Shown: piece by piece, positions 1-9,384 of the stretch
How positions within the stretch are numbered: position 1 is the stretch's first letter
Layout of the letters: each line of letters starts with the position of its first letter
Assembly: GCA_016193365.1 (NCBI GenBank)
Contig: JACPSI010000157.1
Location: forward strand, 1 to 51,943
DNA length: 51,943 nt
DNA from: Ignavibacteriales bacterium
GTDB lineage: Bacteria > Bacteroidota > Ignavibacteria > UBA10030
Direction of reading: 5' to 3'
Position numbers and translations under genes: made by a program
Notes under the pieces: model-generated
Told to the model about the DNA's origin: nothing
What the model saw: only the letters and a program-made list of their open reading frames with translations
The model's database searches: none

Positions 1-2
1 AC

Positions 3-1217
3 GAGAATGGCGGCATCGTGCAAATGACAGGCTATGTCCTGGACCTCACGGAGCAAAAACGGCTCGAAGAACAGCTCCGCCAGGCACAAAGAATGGAGAG
101 CGTTGGCACGCTTGCGGGCGGCATCGCCCATGATTTTAACAACATCCTGGCCATTATTAACGGGTATTCTGCTTTACTTAAAAAGGGCGATGGTGATCCC
201 GTAAAGCGAGCGCAGTGGTTTGAAGCAATTGCCACGGCCGTCGATAGAGGGGCGGGGGTTGTTCGGCAGTTGCTCACCTTTGCCCACAAACAGGCTGTCG
301 AGTTCAAGCCGCTGGACATCAATCATGTGATCCGCGAGTTTGTGAATTTTGTCCGCGAGACATTCCCGGAGTCAGTTGAATTTCAGCTTGACCTTGAGAA
401 CGACATTCCGGCAGTTGTCGGGGATTCCGGCCAGCTTCAACAGGCACTGCTCAACCTGTGTGTCAACGCAAGGGATTCGATGCCTGGCGGCGGCACCATT
501 TCCATTCTCACGAGACAGTCGGAAGGTTACCTGGTGAAGAAACGTTATGCGGAAGCCGATGCGAAGAGCTACGTGCTCGTTGAAGTGCGAGACAGTGGGG
601 CAGGGATGTCGAAAGAAACACAGACGAGGATCTTCGAACCGTTTTTTACCACGAAGGAATTCGGCGAAGGGTCGGGCCTCGGTCTTGCCGTCGTCTACGG
701 TGTTGTGAAATCTCATCAGGCATTTATCGATGTGGATTCACAGGTGGGAAAAGGAACTTCGATGAGGATTTATTTCCCCGCATCCTTTTCCGCCCCTGCG
801 CAGGTTGCAGACCGGAAAGAAGCATATGTGTCGAAGTCGTCGGGCGAGGAAACGGTCCTTCTCGTGGAAGATGAACCCATGATTCTCGATTTGCTCAAGG
901 AAGTCCTCGAAGGGGGCGGGTACAAAGTCATGGTTGCACAGAACGGAGAGGAAGCGGTCGATGTGTACTCGAACGCAAAGGACCGGATCGCCGTCGTCCT
1001 GTCCGACATGGGGTTACCGAAACTCGGAGGGTGGGAAGCGTTTCAGCAAATGAAACAGCTTAACCCCCGCGTCAAAGCCATTCTCGCCAGCGGTTATCTA
1101 GACCCGCGCTTGAAGTCAGAAATGATCAAGGCCGGCGCGAGGGATTTCATTCAGAAACCATACGTTCCCGAACAAATCCTCCAGCGTATTCGGGAAGTCA
1201 TCGATTCCACGTCGTGA
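3..1217 (+). CDS. Hybrid sensor histidine kinase with C-terminal receiver (5' partial)
   Basis: The reading frame is open to the left edge, and its first residues ([19 protein letters not shown]) look like the end of a PAS/PAC sensor domain, so the N-terminus lies outside the window. Numbering from the GTG at 18: the HisKA H-box is [11 protein letters not shown] with phospho-accepting H38, the N-box is around N150, G1 is RDSGAGM (191-197) and G2 is GSGLGL (218-223). A receiver domain follows at about 279-395, with acidic pocket E284/D285, phospho-acceptor D330 in LSDMGLP, and K380. The AHDFNN H-box is typical of NtrB-like hybrid kinases. The next gene encodes a receiver-HPt protein, so the two could form a phosphorelay; that is inference. 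The input signal cannot be read from this window. Confidence 0.9.
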   Translation, partial: ENGGIVQMTGYVLDLTEQKRLEEQLRQAQRMESVGTLAGGIAHDFNNILAIINGYSALLKKGDGDPVKRAQWFEAIATAVDRGAGVVRQLLTFAHKQAVEFKPLDINHVIREFVNFVRETFPESVEFQLDLENDIPAVVGDSGQLQQALLNLCVNARDSMPGGGTISILTRQSEGYLVKKRYAEADAKSYVLVEVRDSGAGMSKETQTRIFEPFFTTKEFGEGSGLGLAVVYGVVKSHQAFIDVDSQVGKGTSMRIYFPASFSAPAQVADRKEAYVSKSSGEETVLLVEDEPMILDLLKEVLEGGGYKVMVAQNGEEAVDVYSNAKDRIAVVLSDMGLPKLGGWEAFQQMKQLNPRVKAILASGYLDPRLKSEMIKAGARDFIQKPYVPEQILQRIREVIDSTS

Positions 1218-1257
1218 GTCAACCCGCCTTTTTTCAGTACTTCCACGAACAAATGTC

Positions 1258-2034
1258 ATGAGTGATCCCGCACAACCGCGCAATGTCAAAATCCTTGTGG
1301 CTGAGGATGAGCCGGTCAACAGGGTTCTCATGTCAAAATTGCTCCACCGTCTCGGATACCGTGCGGATTTTGTTGACAACGGTGCGGAGGCTGTAGAGGC
1401 ATCAAGGCGCAACGAGTATGATCTCGTTCTCATGGACATCCAGATGCCGGAGATGGACGGTTTTGCAGCTTCGCATGAAATCATCAGGTCACGCCCGGAC
1501 AAAAAGCCGGTCATAATCGCCGTGACGGCTCTTGCGAAAGACGGCATTCGAGACAAGTTTCTGCACGCCGGCATGAACGACTATCTGCAGAAACCTGTGG
1601 ACGCCGAAGGATTGCGGCAGATGCTTGAAAAATGGAAACCGACTTCGAACTCTTCCGACAGTGAAGGCCGGATCCAAAATTCGGCTGCTGGCTTGAAGGA
1701 ACTGCACGAACGCCTCGAACTCCTACAAGGAGAAACCGAACCATCATTTGTGAGAGAAATTCTCACAATGTTCATGGCCACGGCGCCGGTGCAGCTTAAA
1801 AAAATCCAGGATGGTCTGGAACGGTCGGATGCAAAAGCTGTCCATGCCGGGTCGCATGCCTTAAAGGGAGGAAGCCTGAATCTTGGCGCCATGCATCTCG
1901 GATCACTTTGTCAGAAAATGGAGAATGCGGGAGAGTCTGGCCGGCTGGATGAGGCAAAGATGCTGTTCGAGGAATTGATGCACGAGTTCGAACGAGTACG
2001 TCGCGAACTGCAAAAGTACACCGAAGCGCACTAA
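1258..2034 (+). CDS. Response regulator with receiver and HPt domains
   Basis: The 258-residue protein has an N-terminal receiver domain (about 11-125) with acidic pocket E16/D17, phospho-acceptor D60 in LVLMDIQMPEMDG, the T/A position in AVTAL and K112 in LQKPVD. After a short linker comes a histidine phosphotransfer domain (about 160-250), with the motif SHALKGGSLNLGA placing the phospho-accepting histidine at H200. There is no DNA-binding or enzymatic output domain, so it probably relays phosphate instead of acting as an effector. The gene starts 40 bp after the hybrid kinase and is likely co-transcribed with it. A kinase H38 > receiver D330 > HPt H200 > distant receiver chain is plausible; PorX, encoded about 7 kb downstream, is one conceivable recipient but nothing in the sequence proves this. 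Confidence 0.9.
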   Translation: MSDPAQPRNVKILVAEDEPVNRVLMSKLLHRLGYRADFVDNGAEAVEASRRNEYDLVLMDIQMPEMDGFAASHEIIRSRPDKKPVIIAVTALAKDGIRDKFLHAGMNDYLQKPVDAEGLRQMLEKWKPTSNSSDSEGRIQNSAAGLKELHERLELLQGETEPSFVREILTMFMATAPVQLKKIQDGLERSDAKAVHAGSHALKGGSLNLGAMHLGSLCQKMENAGESGRLDEAKMLFEELMHEFERVRRELQKYTEAH

Positions 2035-2108
2035 AATCGTCGATCCGCGCACCTTGATATTCATTGAGTTTTTTCCTAAGTTTTTTCAGTTCATGAGGTT
2101 TTCCTCCA

Positions 2109-2125
2109 CCGCGCAATAAGCGCGG
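2109..2125. repeat. Short GC-rich hairpin upstream of sprA
   Basis: CCGCGC and GCGCGG (6 bp arms, 5-nt loop AATAA) form a perfect small hairpin about 80 bp after the receiver-HPt gene. No T-run follows on either strand, so it is not a convincing intrinsic terminator. The rest of the 233-bp gap (2035-2267) shows no small gene and no clear promoter. Confidence 0.4.
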
Positions 2126-2267
2126 CAAGCATTACCTCTATACAGCAGGCAGGCTTTTACCCTCACAACATGGAGATACATCGAGCGCTTCGTTACTTGT
2201 TCACGTTCAACGGTGGGATGTAGTCTCATCCATCCATTATCCTGATTTTTCTCTTTTTCTCATTGAA

Positions 2268-5200
2268 TTGAAACAACGTAACGGACATTGTTCGGTGTGG
2301 AGGGTGTTCTCCTACCCCGCACTCATTCTTCTGTTCCTGGTTCTGTCGCTCGGTGCATACGTCAGGAACACAAAACCAAATCCCGCTCATCCATCAGAGA
2401 TTCTTCAAACTCCTTCCGACGACAGCGTCAAAACGCAGTCCGATACTTCCAAATTCACGCCGCGTCCACAGCAATCCGGGAAACTTTCGCGCCGCGCCAA
2501 GGCGCTCCTTCGACGCCAGGGAGGTCGTGAAAGCATGGGCGAGGGACGGGAGGCCCTGAGGGACCGGGACACGACCCGCATTATGCCCGTCGACTCAGCC
2601 GCCCGTCTTGCGCACTTCCATCACCTCCGTGAAGACCTGCCGATGGTGGATGTGCGTCGGCCTGCTCAGTATTCCCTCTATCTCCCGGATCCGCTTTCTG
2701 TCCGACATAGCGAAACTTTGGATTCGGCCCAATGGAAGTATCGCGTTCAAACCTCTGTATCCGGCTTTTCTACGAAAGTCCCTCTGGATGTGCCCTTCGA
2801 AGAATATGCCGCCCTTCGGATGGAACGTGCGATCAGGCAAAACTGGGAAGCAATGACGCAGGCATATAAAATCCAGGAAGAGAAGAAAGCAGGATTGGGT
2901 GAAGTGTTCGGGCAGATCACGAAAGTTGAAATACCAATACCGAAGAATCCGCTTTTCAGCATCTTCGGGCCAAACATTATCAAGCTTCAGATTAACGGCG
3001 CCGTCGACATCCACAGCGCTTTCAGGAATACGGAAATCGACCAGTTTATCAACAGCCCTCTGGGGAACGTGCGGAACGAGCCGGATTTTCAGCAGCAGGT
3101 TCAGGTCAACGTCAAAGGCGAAATCGGCGACAAGCTCAAGATCGACGCTGATTGGAATACGCAACGCACGTTTGAATACGAGAACCAGCTGAAGGTTCGG
3201 TACACCGGCTACGAGGACGAAATCGTCAAGAGTGTTGAGGCAGGCAACGTATCATTACCGTCGAACTCGTCCTTCATTTCCAGCAGCCAGGCGTTGTTTG
3301 GGATTAAGGCTGGCCTTCAGTTTGGGCCCCTCGCTTTAACGACGGTGGCATCGCAGAAAAAAGGGCAGATCAAGGACATTACCGTTGCGGGAGGCGCCAG
3401 GCCAACACCGTTTGAACGCAGGGCCACGGATTATTCGAGAGATCACTACTTCATCGACACGTTGTACATCCCGTTGTATGATTCGGCATTTGTCAATATA
3501 CCGGCGATCGTCAATCCGGCGAGGCAGATTCGTGAGATGGAGGTCTGGGTGTCGCGGGTTGGTGCGCAGGATCCATCGCGGGAACGAAGAGTTGTTGCGT
3601 TCATGGATGAGAACCTTGTCCTTCAGCATCAAAACAGCGTCACACTCAGGACGTCCGGTGTGTTTCAGACTCAAAAAGACTCGATTGATGCCGGCGATTA
3701 CATTAGACTGGAGCCCGATGTCGACTACAAGTTCCATGAATACGCCGGTTTCATCACGTTCAATCGCTCTTTGCAGGCTGAGCAGGCAGTCGCAGTCGCT
3801 TATTCCATTCCCGAAGGAAAAATCGGGAATTTCGGTACGCGTGATACGCTCAATCCGCTGATTATGAAACTGGTCAGGCCGCGGCTGCTTGGTCCACACC
3901 ACCGCACGGCGTGGAGGATGATGCTCAAAAACAGATATCCCCTCGGAGGGAGAGGAATCAAGAAGGACGGGTTTGACCTGAACATCTATTACCAGGTTTC
4001 AGGGAGTCCTGACATTGACAATGTGCTGCCGCAAGCAGTGAGGCTCAATGAAATGTTCGGCCTTGACCGTTTTCATCCAGACGGAAGCACGCCGGGGGCC
4101 GATGGCACATTCGATTACTTCCCACAACTCACCATTGACGAACAGCGGGGAGAGTTGATTTTCCCGACCGTGGAACCTTTTGACACATCGAGCATTTACT
4201 TCTTCTTGACACGGCGAGGAGGCTTTACGCCGGGTCAGGCAAAAACGGCGGCGGATTCATTTTCCTTTGGCGCAATCTACGACACGACGGACAACGGGGC
4301 ACGCAACAGCGACCGAAATAAGTTCGTCATACGCGGGACGATTACACCTTCTACCGCCTCATCATACAACCTCGGTTTCAACATCGTTGAAGGCAGTGTG
4401 GACGTGATTGTTGACGGACAGTCACAGCCGAAGAGTGATTACACGGTGGATTACATCACCGGGCAGGTCGTGATACGCAACCAGGCATTACTCGCGCCCG
4501 GTCGCAACCTGCAAATTCGATATGAGGCGAACGACTTGTTCCAACTTGCCTCAAAAACATTGTTGGGCGCACGGGGCGATTTTAACCTTGGGAAAAATGC
4601 GTCGCTTGGCTTCACCATCATGAATCTCAACCAGCAATCCCTCAGCGACAAGGTTCGTCTCGGAGAAGAGCCAATCAGCAACACGATTATGGGAGTGGAC
4701 GGAGGGACAAATTTTGAAGCGCCGTTTATTACGCGTGCGCTGAACTTCCTCCCCGGAATAGAAACGATCGCAGCCTCCAACATATCCATTCGCGGAGAAG
4801 CTGCCTACATGAGCCCCGACCCGAACACGCGCAAAAGCACTATTCCGCAGGATGAGGACAAAGGCATTGCATACATCGACGATTTTGAAGGTGCAAGGCG
4901 GCTGATACCCTTCGGCGTCAATTCGCTGACGTGGAAGGATGCGAGCCCGCCGTTTTACATCTCTGGCATAGACGCCTTCACGCCCACAGGAAGAAACATC
5001 CCGACGACAGCTACCGTCATCCGCGACAGCACAAGGATGTTTTCGAAAGCGAAAGCGTTCTGGTTTAATGTTCAACCGTCGGACGTCTCTACAAACGAGA
5101 TCTGGCCGGAGCGCAGCGTTGCACCCGAACAATCTCTTACCACGGTTCTGGATTTCTACATGAGGCCGGGTGCGCGGGGCGTGTATAATTATTCTCCGAA

Positions 5201-8200
5201 CCTTGACTCCACCTTGTTCGCCAACCCGCAGCAAAACTGGGCCGGCATGCAACAGCTGCTCTCTACAACGTCGACGAACGTACATGACGAGAATATTAAT
5301 TTCATCGAGCTGTGGATTAACGTGGAACGCGCTTCGACCTCGGCAAAGTTGAATATCAATATGGGATTGATCAGCGAGGATGTGATCCCCGTTTCGCGCC
5401 TTGGGTACGGGAAGCTCGACACCGAAGACGGACTGCTTAGCGGAATTCGCAATACTACGCTCAACAAGGGTGAGGACGTAGGGATCGACGGTTTGACCGA
5501 TCTTGAAGAGCGCAATCGGTACGGCGAGTTCATTAACCAATTGAACGGAAAATACACAAGCATCCTCAATCCGGATCCTTCGGGAGATAATTTTATCGAG
5601 CCTCCGGTGGGAACGGGGAGGGCGCCGCTGGGAGAGTATGAGTACGGTAACGGCACGGAAGGCAACGAGCGCACCAATAATCCGGATACCGAAGATCTGA
5701 ACCGGAACAACAACCTGGACCGGGTGAATGCATATTTCGAATACGAAATCCCTCTGGACACCACGAACGCGGATTTTCTGAAGTACAGGACGGGAGGGGG
5801 CCACAACGGGTGGCACCAGATTCGCATTCCTATAAATGAGTACACAAGGAGCATCGGTGATGCAACGTTCTCTACCGTTGAAGCGGTGCGAATGTGGGTG
5901 GCCGGAGCACAAAGCGACGTACATCTGCTGTTGACGGAAATGAACCTTGTCGGCAATCAATGGGAAGAGCTCATCAAGAAAGACAGTGTGTTTCGCGTCA
6001 GCGTTGTGAACATTGAAGACAACCCGTCGTACGTTTCTCCACCCGGCGTCGAGCGTGCGAGAGACCGTTCCCGGCCGACGCAAAACATTGTCGGCAATGA
6101 ACAGGCTCTCAATATTATTATCAACAACCTGGAGGACGGCCAGAATGTCCAAGCCATCAAGCGATTTACGTTCAAGCCTCTCGACCTCTTTAATTACCGT
6201 GCTTTGAAAATGTTCGTCCGGGGTGACCCGAGCTTCAGATTCACACAGGTCACGGCCGACTCGATAGACTACGATGCCGAGGTATTTCTGAGGTTTGGCA
6301 CGGACACGCTGAATTACTACGAATACCGGGCGCCTCTGCGGCCGGATCGTTTCCCCATTGACAACGGATGGGATCGCCTGAACGACGTGACAGTAAATTT
6401 TGCCGAGCTAACCGGAATAAAGTTATTGCGCGATAGTGCCGGTGCATTGACAAGACGCTTTCCAACTTCGAGCGGCCCATCGGGTTCGACTTTCCAGATT
6501 CGAGGGGAGCCGACGTTGACGAACGTTCGCTTCATTTCCATCGGCGTTGAAAACCCGGGGGGGAGGGGAACCACTTTTCCCCTCAAAGGTGAAGTCTGGC
6601 TGAATGAACTCCGACTCATCGATGTCGATGACACTCCCGGTTGGGCGTACCGGTTTGACACGAGTGTGAAACTCGCCGATGTCGGCAATGTCGTTTTCTC
6701 TTTTCTGAACCGTGACCCGAACTTCCACGGACTGGAGGAGCACTTCGGCTCGCGGTTGACCGGCAGGAGCTGGAATATTTCGGCCAGCTTTAGCCTGGAA
6801 AAATTCTTGCCGCAGAGTTGGACCGGGTCGGCGTTAGGGTTGACCTATTCGCACGTGGAGGGAATTCAAGTTCCTCGATATTTGCCGGGTACGGATGTTC
6901 TCGTTTCTGAAGCAGCTCAACGGACAGCAGAGGCAGTGCGTCTGCAGGGAAAATCCGATGAAGAAGCCAGGGCTTCTTCGGAAGCCTTGCGAACTCGCAC
7001 GCAGACGTTGAATATCACGGAAACATATGCTCTTCCGAGTATCAGGCTCGTCCTTCCTGTGGACTCGTGGCTTGTCCGAGAAACGATTAACCGAATGGCG
7101 TTTGGGTACACTTATACCGTGTCGCGCAGACGCGACCCTGTGACGGAATCTTTTGTGCGGTGGGACTGGAATGCGAGAGCGTCGTACGGCCTCCAATTCA
7201 GCGCGGAAAACTACCTTCAGCCCTTTGACCTGCTCGGTGATTTTTTTCTCATCAATCCATGGAGAAATCTCAAGCTGTATTACACCCCGAGGACACTCAA
7301 CGGGGCAACGACGGTCAGCCGCGGCCAGAAAAAAGAAAAAACCCGAACCCAGGGCGCGTTCAGGCCTACGGTGCGCAGCATGGCAGCCAGCCGGTCTATG
7401 ACATTCAACTGGCAATTTGTAGAGGGCGGGTTCCTGAATCCTGGTATTGACTACCAGGTGAACATCAACAGCAGCCTTGTCCACCTCGAGCTCGACCAGT
7501 TCGGCAGACAACGTTCCTTCTGGGAAATCCTCGACGACATGTTCCTGAGCGACCGCCTCGTGAACTTCGGCATCGACCAGACCTACTCGCAGGTCATAAA
7601 CCTGAACACGCGACTGGTGGTTCCGCCGGTTCTGGAGCTGGACAAGATCATTACACCTTCACTTCGTTACTCGTCTCAGTACGACTGGTCGAACAACCTG
7701 CAGGCGGGCGCCCTGGGAAAGAGCGCCGGTTGGAGCAGCAACCTCAGCATGTCTCTGGATTTCAACATAAAGAAGATCTCATCGGAGCTGTGGTCTGCCA
7801 CTCCGACGTTTGTGTCGCAGAAAGACACGGGCATGTCAAAATCGTTCGGCGAGGTTGTTGACCAACTTACGCGAGTGCTTTTCAAGGCGCCACTTTTTGA
7901 CTTTGAAAAAGTCAGCTTTACCTTCACACAGCAAAATAGGTCTCAGAACGGCGGTGTTCTCGGAGGGACTGGTTTTGCAAACATCTTCTCTCGGATTCCC
8001 TTCGTCCAGTCTTCCTTGCCGGAGTACGGACCTTCGTTGCTGTATCAACTCGGGCTTTCCTCGGATCCGCACGGAGATGTTATTCTGAAGACCAAGAGTT
8101 CATTCCCTTTCATCACAGGGTATACTGTTCCGGGGCTGCGAGCGGCTCGCAGCGGCTCAGCACTCCTGCTGACTGATGTTTTCTCCCAGTCAAATCGTAT

Positions 8201-9194
8201 GACGATACGAACATCACGGCCGTTGTGGGAAGGAGCCAGCCTGGAGCTGAACTGGAATGTGGGATGGTCCTACAATCAAAACCGGACAGTTGCGCCCGAC
8301 TCCCTGGGAACGCCTGTCGAGCAAAGCAGGGTCGTTAGCGGGGATGTTGACCGGTCGTTCCTCTCATTTCCACCGATTTTGTTTTTCGAGTTTTTCAAAA
8401 CAAGTATCGAGGATGTGAACAAAAAGTTCGAGCAATCAAAACTGGTGCCAGATGGAAGGCCCAATGACGTGAAGCTTTCTGAAGCTTTCGAGGATGGATT
8501 GGAGGCGCTGCCCATCTTTAAGAAGCTCCTCGGCGGCATCCTTCCTCGTGTAAACTGGTCTCTGCGATGGGACGGGCTCGAACGCTTACCCCTGCTGCAA
8601 ACGCTTGCCAACAGAGTAACGCTGGACCATTCCTACTCGTCGAATTATCGCCGGAGATGGAGAATAACGCCCGAGGGCACGCAAATCACAGAAAGCCAGC
8701 AAGTGACGCAGGGGTTTTCCCCACTGGCAGGACTTAATATTACATTTAAAGATTTCGTCAAAGGAAATTTCACCGCAACGATAAGGTACAGCGCCATTAC
8801 CTCGTTTGATCTTGTGCCATCGATTTTTAATATCACGGAATCCGGGACGAACGATATTTCAATGACAGCAAATTTTAACCGCCAGGGATTTGAGCTTCCA
8901 GTGTTCGGCCTTTCACTTTCGAACGATATCGACCTGAGCTTTTCGTATACCTATGCGAAGACTTCCCGCAAACTCTACGACATGAAAGCCGTCCTCTTTA
9001 AAAAGGAAGGGACACCCCTTGAGGGTTCCAGTCGAACGGTTTTGGAGCCGCGCATTCGTTACGTCCTCAGCGCTCGCGTCACCGCATCGTTCTACTACCG
9101 CTACACGAAGATCAAACCGGACGCCGACGGCTCGAAGATTCCGGGCTCTACCGTCAACGAAGGCGGTCTCGACGTACGCGTGGCGATTCAATAA
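2268..9194 (+). CDS. sprA: SprA/Sov-family T9SS outer-membrane translocon
   Basis: This 2308-residue protein has the size and sequence character of SprA (Sov in Porphyromonas), the very large beta-barrel that forms the outer-membrane channel of the type IX secretion system. The N-terminus has a basic start and a hydrophobic stretch (about residues 15-30), consistent with a signal peptide or anchor. Family-like segments include the region after NPLFSIFGPNIIKLQINGA (a conserved barrel block), GYEDEIVKSVEAGNVSLPSNS, and the later block DEDKGIAYIDDFEGARRLIP. The C-terminal third is rich in alternating beta-strand patterns expected of barrel strands. The start is TTG at 2268; a GTG ten codons on is the alternative. 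The gene stands alone between the phosphorelay genes and porX. It is full length with no frameshift. Confidence 0.95.
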   Translation: MKQRNGHCSVWRVFSYPALILLFLVLSLGAYVRNTKPNPAHPSEILQTPSDDSVKTQSDTSKFTPRPQQSGKLSRRAKALLRRQGGRESMGEGREALRDRDTTRIMPVDSAARLAHFHHLREDLPMVDVRRPAQYSLYLPDPLSVRHSETLDSAQWKYRVQTSVSGFSTKVPLDVPFEEYAALRMERAIRQNWEAMTQAYKIQEEKKAGLGEVFGQITKVEIPIPKNPLFSIFGPNIIKLQINGAVDIHSAFRNTEIDQFINSPLGNVRNEPDFQQQVQVNVKGEIGDKLKIDADWNTQRTFEYENQLKVRYTGYEDEIVKSVEAGNVSLPSNSSFISSSQALFGIKAGLQFGPLALTTVASQKKGQIKDITVAGGARPTPFERRATDYSRDHYFIDTLYIPLYDSAFVNIPAIVNPARQIREMEVWVSRVGAQDPSRERRVVAFMDENLVLQHQNSVTLRTSGVFQTQKDSIDAGDYIRLEPDVDYKFHEYAGFITFNRSLQAEQAVAVAYSIPEGKIGNFGTRDTLNPLIMKLVRPRLLGPHHRTAWRMMLKNRYPLGGRGIKKDGFDLNIYYQVSGSPDIDNVLPQAVRLNEMFGLDRFHPDGSTPGADGTFDYFPQLTIDEQRGELIFPTVEPFDTSSIYFFLTRRGGFTPGQAKTAADSFSFGAIYDTTDNGARNSDRNKFVIRGTITPSTASSYNLGFNIVEGSVDVIVDGQSQPKSDYTVDYITGQVVIRNQALLAPGRNLQIRYEANDLFQLASKTLLGARGDFNLGKNASLGFTIMNLNQQSLSDKVRLGEEPISNTIMGVDGGTNFEAPFITRALNFLPGIETIAASNISIRGEAAYMSPDPNTRKSTIPQDEDKGIAYIDDFEGARRLIPFGVNSLTWKDASPPFYISGIDAFTPTGRNIPTTATVIRDSTRMFSKAKAFWFNVQPSDVSTNEIWPERSVAPEQSLTTVLDFYMRPGARGVYNYSPNLDSTLFANPQQNWAGMQQLLSTTSTNVHDENINFIELWINVERASTSAKLNINMGLISEDVIPVSRLGYGKLDTEDGLLSGIRNTTLNKGEDVGIDGLTDLEERNRYGEFINQLNGKYTSILNPDPSGDNFIEPPVGTGRAPLGEYEYGNGTEGNERTNNPDTEDLNRNNNLDRVNAYFEYEIPLDTTNADFLKYRTGGGHNGWHQIRIPINEYTRSIGDATFSTVEAVRMWVAGAQSDVHLLLTEMNLVGNQWEELIKKDSVFRVSVVNIEDNPSYVSPPGVERARDRSRPTQNIVGNEQALNIIINNLEDGQNVQAIKRFTFKPLDLFNYRALKMFVRGDPSFRFTQVTADSIDYDAEVFLRFGTDTLNYYEYRAPLRPDRFPIDNGWDRLNDVTVNFAELTGIKLLRDSAGALTRRFPTSSGPSGSTFQIRGEPTLTNVRFISIGVENPGGRGTTFPLKGEVWLNELRLIDVDDTPGWAYRFDTSVKLADVGNVVFSFLNRDPNFHGLEEHFGSRLTGRSWNISASFSLEKFLPQSWTGSALGLTYSHVEGIQVPRYLPGTDVLVSEAAQRTAEAVRLQGKSDEEARASSEALRTRTQTLNITETYALPSIRLVLPVDSWLVRETINRMAFGYTYTVSRRRDPVTESFVRWDWNARASYGLQFSAENYLQPFDLLGDFFLINPWRNLKLYYTPRTLNGATTVSRGQKKEKTRTQGAFRPTVRSMAASRSMTFNWQFVEGGFLNPGIDYQVNINSSLVHLELDQFGRQRSFWEILDDMFLSDRLVNFGIDQTYSQVINLNTRLVVPPVLELDKIITPSLRYSSQYDWSNNLQAGALGKSAGWSSNLSMSLDFNIKKISSELWSATPTFVSQKDTGMSKSFGEVVDQLTRVLFKAPLFDFEKVSFTFTQQNRSQNGGVLGGTGFANIFSRIPFVQSSLPEYGPSLLYQLGLSSDPHGDVILKTKSSFPFITGYTVPGLRAARSGSALLLTDVFSQSNRMTIRTSRPLWEGASLELNWNVGWSYNQNRTVAPDSLGTPVEQSRVVSGDVDRSFLSFPPILFFEFFKTSIEDVNKKFEQSKLVPDGRPNDVKLSEAFEDGLEALPIFKKLLGGILPRVNWSLRWDGLERLPLLQTLANRVTLDHSYSSNYRRRWRITPEGTQITESQQVTQGFSPLAGLNITFKDFVKGNFTATIRYSAITSFDLVPSIFNITESGTNDISMTANFNRQGFELPVFGLSLSNDIDLSFSYTYAKTSRKLYDMKAVLFKKEGTPLEGSSRTVLEPRIRYVLSARVTASFYYRYTKIKPDADGSKIPGSTVNEGGLDVRVAIQ

Positions 9195-9197
9195 CAC

Positions 9198-9212
9198 AAC
9201 CTTGTCAAGGTT
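9198..9212. repeat. Palindrome copy 1 (AACCTTGTCAAGGTT)
   Basis: A 15-bp palindrome lying four bases after the sprA stop codon. With copy 2 (9229-9242) it forms a perfect 16-bp stem (9196-9211 pairing with 9229-9244) around a 17-nt loop, so the transcript would fold into a strong hairpin directly after sprA. No T-run follows it. It could act as an RNA 3'-end stabiliser, a REP-like element or a regulator binding site. Confidence 0.75.
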
Positions 9213-9228
9213 ATCGAGTTTTACGTTG

Positions 9229-9242
9229 ACCTTGACAAGGTT
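9229..9242. repeat. Palindrome copy 2 (ACCTTGACAAGGTT)
   Basis: Second copy of the CCTTGNCAAGG palindrome between sprA and porX, in the orientation opposite to copy 1 at the central base. It forms the 3' arm of the long stem with copy 1. Confidence 0.75.
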
Positions 9243-9300
9243 GTAAGGTATCAGGTCGTGCAAAGTGAACACTGTCAAAGACGATAGAACTCTTTGGTAT

Positions 9301-9313
9301 CCTTGACAAGGTT
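9301..9313. repeat. Palindrome copy 3 (CCTTGACAAGGTT)
   Basis: Third copy, 72 bp after copy 2 and about 70 bp before the porX start codon. It contains a TTGACA hexamer, but no acceptable -10 box lies 16-18 bp downstream, so the resemblance to a -35 box is probably coincidental. Its place close upstream of porX would suit an operator or a stem-loop element. Confidence 0.7.
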
Positions 9314-9384
9314 ATACAAGCAAAACCTCACGCAGCCACGAGGTTCGTTGATTCTCTGGGCTTTAATAACTATTTTGACATCCG

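Noticed and set aside
4551-6152. A 533-codon open frame on the minus strand inside sprA
   Set aside because: It lies wholly within the intact sprA gene, its product is rich in Arg, Val and His without any recognisable domain, and it has no ribosome-binding site. It is a shadow of the coding strand's codon pattern.
9301-9331. TTGACA in palindrome copy 3 as the -35 box of a porX promoter
   Set aside because: No hexamer resembling TATAAT or TAnnTTTG lies at the right distance downstream.
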